From the NCBI GenBank assembly GCA_024500155.1, contig CM044877.1, positions 15,939,501 to 16,003,500 of the forward strand: 64,000 nucleotides of DNA, read 5' to 3'. The position numbers and the translations under genes are program-made. Origin of the DNA: Chenopodium formosanum. Its lineage: Eukaryota; Streptophyta; Magnoliopsida; Caryophyllales; Amaranthaceae. Under the pieces are notes generated by a model, which worked only from the letters and a program-made list of their open reading frames with translations, did no database searches and had not been told where the DNA came from. This document shows, piece by piece, positions 58,290-64,000 of this stretch (its first letter is position 1; each line of letters starts with the position of its first letter).

Positions 58290-58720
58290 ACTGATGAAGA
58301 CTGTTAGTAGCAACAATAATAACAACAACACTTGGAAAAACAACAAGAACGACACTCCTTCTTCTTTGTCTTCCAAGCCCAATAATGCTACCAATAATGT
58401 AAATATCAATGATGTGCTGGCTCTTAATTCTCCCCCTCAAAGATTCCAAAGGCAAAGGATGGTTTACACGCCTTTGGGAATGACTTATGATGCTGCTTTT
58501 GATCGCTTGCATAGTCAAGGACTGATTATGCCAATTGGACCTTTTCTAAAACCTTAACCAGAGAACAGAACTGCTAGCTATGACCCCAATGCTCATTGCA
58601 AGTTTCATCAAGGAAAAGGTCATACTACTGAGAAGTGTTGGAGGTTGAAGGATGCGATCCAAGACCTGATTGATGTTAATCAACTTCCTGTCCCTCCAGA
58701 GGGCAAGAAGACTAATATTT
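58290..58720 (+). pseudogene. gag C-terminus with zinc knuckle-like motif
   Basis: Frame-shifted relative to the preceding part. An Asn-rich linker (SNNNNNNTWKNN) is followed by YTPLGMTYDAAFDRLHSQGL. A stop at 58555-58557 interrupts, and the same frame then gives CKFHQGKGHTTEKCWRLKDA and IQDLIDVNQLP. C-x2-H-x5-H-x4-C is the zinc-binding form of Tat elements and would bind the RNA. Confidence 0.75.
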
Positions 58721-59037
58721 AAACATGTCCTCTTTTTGATGCTTTGGCTATCATGGGAGATGAATTCTCTTTTGATTTGTCAATTCTCATTCAACCTATG
58801 AATGAACCTCTACTGGAAGTTATATTTGTCTCAAACTATGAAGAATTTAATGGAATTTGGGATAGTGATGATGAAGACGTCTATCTCAAAGATATAGCCT
58901 GTTTGTCTCTTGGCACAAGTGAAGATTTTTGGGGAGATCTTGAGGTCAAGGTTCTCACCAGAATTGGACGGTTGTAATAGCCTAGTCCACCTCCACCTCT
59001 GCCGCAATCACAACCAATAGTTGATCCCATCGACCCT
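58721..59037 (+). pseudogene. gag-protease linker of C
   Basis: Frame 58744-58977 is acidic (DSDDEDVYLKDIACLSLG) and ends in TAA; a further stop, TAG, follows. Then a Pro-rich bridge PSPPPPLPQSQPIVDP leads into the protease segment. No domain is recognised in the acidic part. Confidence 0.6.
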
Positions 59038-59724
59038 GTGAACAATGATGTGGTCAAACAATTACAAAAGACCAAGGTGGAAATGAATGTATGGAAGCTT
59101 TTGGCCACCTCTCACAAGCATCGAAAGGTTGTGATGAATGCTCTAGTGAAAATAGGAGTTGATGATGATATGACTCCTCAAGGAATGGTCAAATTTCTCA
59201 CCACTGAAATACCAAGTACCAACAATCTGATTTATTTCTCTGACAAGGATCTGCCCCCAAAAGAGGACCAACATAATAAGGCCTTACACCTCACTGTGGT
59301 GTGTAGGAATATGAATGTCCCCATGAGCCTGGTTGATAATGGTTGTGCAATCAATGTATGCCCACTCCGTACTGTAAAGAAGTTGGGCATAAAGAATGAA
59401 GAATTGACTCCCTCTGCTCAAGGGATTCGTGCTTACGATAATACTCGCCGTCAAGCCGTGGGTACTATCATGCTAATCATAACTACTGGAGCCATTGAAC
59501 GTCGTACCAAGTTTCAGGCGGTGGACATTAAGGCTTCTTTCAATCTACTGTTAGGTCGTCCTTGGCTTCATGAGCTAAAGGCGATCCCATCGTCGTTGCA
59601 CCAAAAAGTGAAAGCCATAGTTGGAGGGGTTCCAATTACCATTAATGCCTCCCCTATGCGCGTTCAAGTTATCGATACTCCCATCGTCCACATCGAACAT
59701 GATGAGGAAGATGAAGATCTCTAG
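59038..59724 (+). pseudogene. Aspartic protease domain of C
   Basis: An open frame of 228 residues. N-terminal part: LLATSHKHRKVVMNALVKIG and DDDMTPQGMVKFL. The active site region is MSLVDNGCAINVCPLRTVKK; Tat proteases usually read D-N-G-S, so the Ser is Cys here (codon 59344-59346). Then GTIMLIITTGAIERRTKFQA and LLLGRPWLHELKAIPSSLH close the retropepsin-like fold. It would process the polyprotein. The frame is intact, but its neighbours are not joined to it. Confidence 0.8.
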
Positions 59725-60789
59725 GGGTTTTCGCATGATGATGTTTTTATGATTGAAGAAGAGGAGAAGTGTCACCTTGACTTTGATCCTTATTCAAATA
59801 CCAACATAAAATGCCATTATGAAAGGCAAGGGCATTTCCCTGGAATGACCCTCGGACTCAATAAGAAAATGGCTGAACTTTAGGGCCATCCTGGTGCACT
59901 TAAGAAGGATACCTTTAGCTTGGGATTCAAGCCAACAAAAGAAGATGTGAAACAATCTCTCCTAAAAATGAAGGCTCGCAATAATGCTCGAATCATGAAG
60001 ACGGAAATGGCCATGGACCCATATCCATTTACTCTCAATGGCCAGTATATCAAAGAAGGGGAAAACTTCTCATGCTATGAATTCCCCAAGCCTTTCGTCC
60101 ACAATGGGAAGCGTGAGGCAGGGTTCGAGTTGTTCCTTGATTGTGACTTCGTTGATGAAGGTGATGAATTCTTCACAACTAAGAAACCAGCTAGTCTAAG
60201 CTCTGATGATCTGAACATTAATCTTCTTTTTGGACTTGAAAAGAATGAATCTAAGCCTGTCTGCAATGATGATTCCGAGCTCATTCAAGATTTCATATTA
60301 AGCAAGGATTTTAACCCCTCTGAGTTAATCATCCAGGCTGATAATGTTTCAAATGGATGGTGCAAGACGGTGAAGATCACTACGCCAAGTGGAGAGAAGT
60401 TGGAAGTGAACGCTGGCGAAGGTCCTATGTTTGATGAATATGAGTCGTCTGGGTCCGAGTTCGAATCTGAGTCTAAGCCTGTAGACGAGTCTTTAGGATC
60501 TAAGGCCGACCACCTTTCTGCTATAGAGTCTAGTGTAGTTCCCCTTAATGCTGAGTCTCTTGTTGAGCCTCCTCTTTCTATCCCAAATAATTCCGGCAAG
60601 GTCGCAACTGACCTTGCCCTCCTTGATGTAATGACCAATGTATTTATTGAAATGAGTACCTTTGCTTACGATGCGTGTAATTCCCCTAACCCTGATCAAT
60701 ATTGCTTTGCTAATGATAAAAATGACAAAGAAATAATAAAAGCAATGGAAGAACACGAAAATAAAACAGCAATCATTGAAGATACATAA
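59725..60789 (+). pseudogene. Protease-RT spacer ORF of C
   Basis: After a stop at 59722-59724, coding-like sequence continues (HYERQGHFPGMTLGLNK), broken by a TAG near 59881. An open frame of 289 residues runs from 59920 to a TAA at 60787-60789. It begins LGFKPTKEDVKQSLLKMK, usual in Tat elements before RT, and continues with acidic low-complexity sequence. No enzymatic motif. It is in frame with the start of RT after the stop. Confidence 0.65.
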
Positions 60790-62212
60790 ACAGTTTATAT
60801 TTCTAATGACACGACTGTCAAAGAAGTAAAAATTAAATTAATACTAACTCAAGACAAACGCAAAGAGCTAATTAACTTTCTTAGTGAATTTGTTGATGTA
60901 TTTTCTTGGTCATATCAAGATATGCCAGGAATTGACAGGGATATAGCTCAACATACATACAATACTGCTCATTACAAGAATGAAGCCTGTCAAACAAAAG
61001 TTGTGCCGTATGAAACCGGATGTACGTGGCTCTCAAAATCAAGGAAGAAATCAGAAAGCAATTGGCTACAGGTTTCATCAAAGTATCTAAGTATCCAGAA
61101 TGGATAGCAAATGTGGTTCCAGTTCCGAAGAAAGATGGAAAGGTCATAATGTGTGTTGATTACAGGGATCTCAATAAGGCAAGCCCAAAATATGGGTTCC
61201 CTCTACCTCGCATTGACATTCTGGTCAATAATACAGCAAACCATGCACTCCTATCATTCATGGACGGCTACGCTGGATATAATTAAGTATTAATGGCCGA
61301 GGAAAACATGGAGAAAACCATATTCATCACGCAATGGCCGAGGAAGACATGGAGATAACCACATTCATCACGCAATGGGGTACATATTGTTATACGGTAA
61401 TGTCATTCGGGTTAAAAAACGCGGGTGCCACCTACCAAAGAGCAGCCACAACATTGTTACATGATATGATGCACAAAGAGGTGGAGGTCTATGTTGACGA
61501 TATAATCGTCAAGTCAAAAGATCGCCCAGGCCACATTATTGCACTTCGCAAGTTCTTTGAAAGCCGCAAGTACAACATGAGATTATATCCACCAAAGTGT
61601 GCATTTGGAGTCACGTCAGGCAAACTACTTGGATATGTGATAAGTTCTCGAGGGATTGAAATAGATCCCACAAAAGTCAAAGCAATCATAGCCATGCCAC
61701 CACCAAAGAATGAGAAAGAAATTCGAGGCTTCATTAGAAGGCTGCAATATATAAGTAGGTTCATATCAAAACTCACAGCGATATGTGAACCTATATTTAA
61801 GAAGCTTAAGAAAAATGTCCCAGTCACATGGGATGATGATTGCCAAAAAGCTTTCGACAAAATCAAAGAGTACCTGGCAAACCCACCCGTGCTAGCGCCA
61901 GCAATGCCTGACTTTCCTCTTCTACTCTACCTTACAGTCACAAGAGAAACGATGGGAGCAATGCTAGCACAAGAGATCAAAAGCAAGGAGAATGCAATTT
62001 ACTATTTGAGCAAGAAGCTTCAAGAATATGAGACACGATACACACCACTTGAAAAGTTGTGTCTCGCACTTGTGTGGGCCGCACAGATATTAAGATATTA
62101 CATGCTCACTCATAAAGTGCATGTCGTGTCCAAGATGGATCCTCTCAAGCACTTGTTTGAAAAAGCAACACTCATTGGCAGATTATCAAGGTGGATAGTC
62201 AACCTTGCTTAG
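60790..62212 (+). pseudogene. Reverse transcriptase and RNase H of C
   Basis: RT starts LINFLSEFVDVFSWSYQDMP at about 60868, then two frame changes occur near 61010-61025. Frame 61020-61286 has YPEWIANVVPVPKKDGK and CVDYRDLNKASPKYGFPLPR, ending in a TAA at 61284-61286 inside YN-stop-VLM. A 41-bp direct duplication (61293-61333, 61334-61374) shifts the frame. Frame 61334-62212 has FGLKNAGATYQRA, the catalytic EVYVDDIIVKSK (YVDD at 61490-61501), KCAFGVTSGKLLGYVIS, and the Ty3 RNase H (LYLTVTRETMGAMLA, YETRYTPLEKLCLALVW). The first RNase H Asp appears lost. A TAG at 62210-62212 ends it. Confidence 0.85.
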
Positions 62213-62998
62213 TTTGACTTGAAATTTGTACCACAAAAAGCCATCAAAGGTTCCGCGGTTTCTGACATCTTAGCAGATTTTCCGCTAGAAGAGGTTGAGA
62301 AAGAAGAAGATGAGTATGATTTCCCTGACGAAGATTTACTCATGACTGAAGACGATAGTTGGACGCTCTATTTCAACGGAGCTTCGAACCAAAAGGGTTG
62401 TGGTGTAGGAGTCTTGCTTGTATCACCCAATGAAGAGCATATCCCAATTTCTATGAAGCTCGACTTTGATGTCACCAACAATGTCGCAGAATATGAGGCA
62501 TGCTTCTTGGGATTAGAAACAGTTGTGGCCTTGGGGATTAAGAAGCTCATAATATACGGCGATTCATCATTAATCATTAACCAGATCTCCAAGAGATGGA
62601 AGGTGAGAAGTGAAAGTCTCGCTACGTATCAAGCTCATCTGGAAACTCTCACAGAGCAACTAGATGAAGTGTAATATACGTACTTGCCTAGAGAAGAAAA
62701 CCAGTTTGCCGACGCACTGGCTAAATTAGCATCAATGGTGCTTATTCCAACGGACACAATCAGAATGCCAATGACCATAGAAAGAAGATATGAGCCGGCT
62801 TATGTTCACGCACTTGATGATGAACAAGAAGCACAAGAAGAAGATGAAGAGCCATGGTATACAAATATCCTCAATTATGTGACAAAGAGAGAATACCCTC
62901 CTAATACTGATAAAAGGGCACGCCGTGCTTTGAAGCTCCTGGCCTCACTGTATGTGCTCATCAGGGGAGAACTCCACAGTATAAGAGGACTGCACTAG
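62213..62998 (+). pseudogene. Archaeal-type RNase H domain and linker of C
   Basis: Frame 62219-62674 starts KFVPQKAIKGSAVSDILADF, the tether, then WTLYFNGASNQKGCGVGVLL (the usual first Asp of DGAS is Asn at 62375-62377), NNVAEYEACFLGLE (Glu) and IIYGDSSLIINQIS (Asp). A TAA at 62672-62674 splits the last helix, which resumes as REENQFADALAKLASM (Asp). A linker follows (YEPAYVHALD, EEPWYTNILNYV) up to a TAG at 62996-62998. This second RNase H marks the Tat clade; its role beside the first is not settled. The D to N change should abolish metal binding. Confidence 0.85.
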
Positions 62999-64000
62999 GG
63001 AGAAATCTCTTATGCATAGCCAAGAAAGAAGCACTCAAAACCATGGAAAACCTTCATGTCGATATATGTGGAACGCATATGAATGCTAAGATGTTAGTCA
63101 AGAAGATTCAACGACAAGGTTATTATTGGACTACTATGGAGAGAGATTATCACGAATACATCAAGAAATATATGAAGTGTCAAGTCTATGCAAGTTTACA
63201 GCACGTTCCACCTTCACTTCTCTACACATATACTTCTCCATGGCCTTTCTCTACTTGGGGTATCAACATCATTGGAAAGATAACGCCACCAGGATAAGGG
63301 GGCATGAATTCATCCTCGTAGCAATCGACTATTTCACCAAATAGTCGAAGCTGCCTCATATGCTAAGTTAACAACAAAACATGTAGCTCAATTCATTGAT
63401 AAAAATATCATATGCCGCTATGAGGTACCTCATGAGATGATCATTGATAATGGAACGCATTTCCAAGACGAGTGTGCAGAACTACTACAGAATTATCATA
63501 TCAAGCATCACAGATCATCACCCTACAGGCCCCAAACAAATGGTGCGATTGAATCGGCCAACAAAAGTGTGAAAACTATCATGGAAAAGATGACGGAAAA
63601 TTACAAAGATTGGGCAAGTAAGCTACATTTCGCCTTTTGGGGTTATCAAACCTCTATTCGAATATCAACGGGGGCTACCCCTTTCTCTTTGGTCTATGGA
63701 GTTGAAGCTGTACAACCAATAGAGCTTGAAATCCCTTCTCTCCGAATTGCGTTGGAAAGCCAACTAGATGAAGTCGACTGGATTAGAGCAAGATATGATG
63801 AACTAGTCTTACTTGACGAAAAACGCTTGGCAGCTTTGCATCATGTCCAAATCTACCAACAGTGTATGGCGCGACATTTTAATAAAAAAGTCAAGACTAG
63901 GAACATCAAGGAAGGTGACTTGGTGCTTAAGGCACTTTGCAAAAATGTGTTGGATCCAAGAGGAAAATTTAGACCAAATTAGTTAGGTCCGTACATTGTT
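62999..64000 (+). pseudogene. Integrase of C, runs off the window end
   Basis: Zinc-binding part at 63043-63180: HVDICGTHMNAKML and YHEYIKKYMKCQVYA; the first Cys of the HHCC set is Tyr (63169-63171). The catalytic core begins SPWPFSTWGINIIGKI, with the first catalytic Asp changed to Asn (63265-63267). A frameshift near 63290 leads to GHEFILVAIDYFTK, then a stop, then VEAASYAKLTTKH. The core continues at 63437-63982 with MIIDNGTHFQDE (second Asp) and SPYRPQTNGAIESANK (Glu), then the C-terminal part NIKEGDLVLK. The TAG at 63980-63982 sits where the family has Trp (FRPN-W-GPY). Confidence 0.85.

Larger units (their letters stand above)
41383..64000 (+). mobile_element. Tat-lineage Ty3 retrotransposon C, partial and nested
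   Basis: Starts TGTAGATACC and runs beyond the window end. Its 5' LTR is 41383-42263 plus 53147-53909, split by element B. The primer-binding site is at 53911-53935, the leader to 57430 (with a nested solo LTR), then gag, protease, RT, RNase H, archaeal-type RNase H and integrase in Tat order. The second RNase H domain after RT-RNase H is diagnostic for the Tat clade (Ogre, Retand). All coding parts carry stops or frameshifts. The 3' LTR is outside. Confidence 0.85.

Overview
This window is plant nuclear DNA made almost entirely of decayed and nested transposable elements. The kingdom is clear from the lineages present: Ty3/Gypsy Tat and Athila elements, Ty1/Copia elements including a Sirevirus, a CACTA element, Mutator-like elements, a LINE, and a fragment of a plant receptor-like kinase. 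I found no intact host gene, no tRNA or rRNA, no CRISPR array and no prokaryotic operon structure. A eudicot is likely, but I cannot name the species.

Layout, left half. 1-2434: 3' tail and LTR of an Athila-like Ty3 element (+). 2435-8690: a heavily mutated Copia element (+) with integrase/RT remnants and its 3' LTR. 8691-12350: an unassigned piece, then the leader and 5' LTR of a Tat-type Ty3 element (D, minus). 12351-15072: a CACTA transposon end with subterminal repeats, enclosing a receptor-kinase exon fragment. 15073-17990: gag, leader, primer-binding site and LTR of another Tat-like element (E, minus). 18000-20699: Sirevirus env-like ORF, polypurine tract and 3' LTR (+). 20700-21976: Copia integrase/RT fragment (minus). 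21977-25900: unidentified repeats and a MuDR transposase N-terminus. 25904-27534: 3' end of a LINE (minus), split by an insertion.

Layout, right half. 27540-41382 is a non-coding Ty3-like element (A1, minus), interrupted by a second, complete copy of the same family (A2, 31851-39921, flanked by GTGGG target duplications). A1 is also broken at 41383 by a Tat-lineage element (C, +), which runs past the window end. C's 5' LTR is split by an 10.9-kb Athila-type element (B, 42264-53141, minus, TTTGG duplications). B's own 5' LTR is split by a 1.1-kb Mutator-like element (51185-52308). C's leader also carries a solo LTR of family A (54321-56523). C then encodes gag, protease, RT, RNase H, the extra archaeal-type RNase H and integrase, all broken.

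How they work together: A2 has no coding capacity and B has lost RT, RNase H and integrase, yet both keep LTRs, a primer-binding site, a polypurine tract and exact target duplications. They must have moved using proteins supplied in trans. A shares its LTR ends, primer-binding site and part of its leader with C/D, so Tat elements are the likely donors for A. A pattern seen in several families is a GC-rich, family-specific short palindrome placed both in the LTR and in internal non-coding DNA. I did not find a new cellular system; the novel signals are structural features of the non-autonomous retrotransposons.
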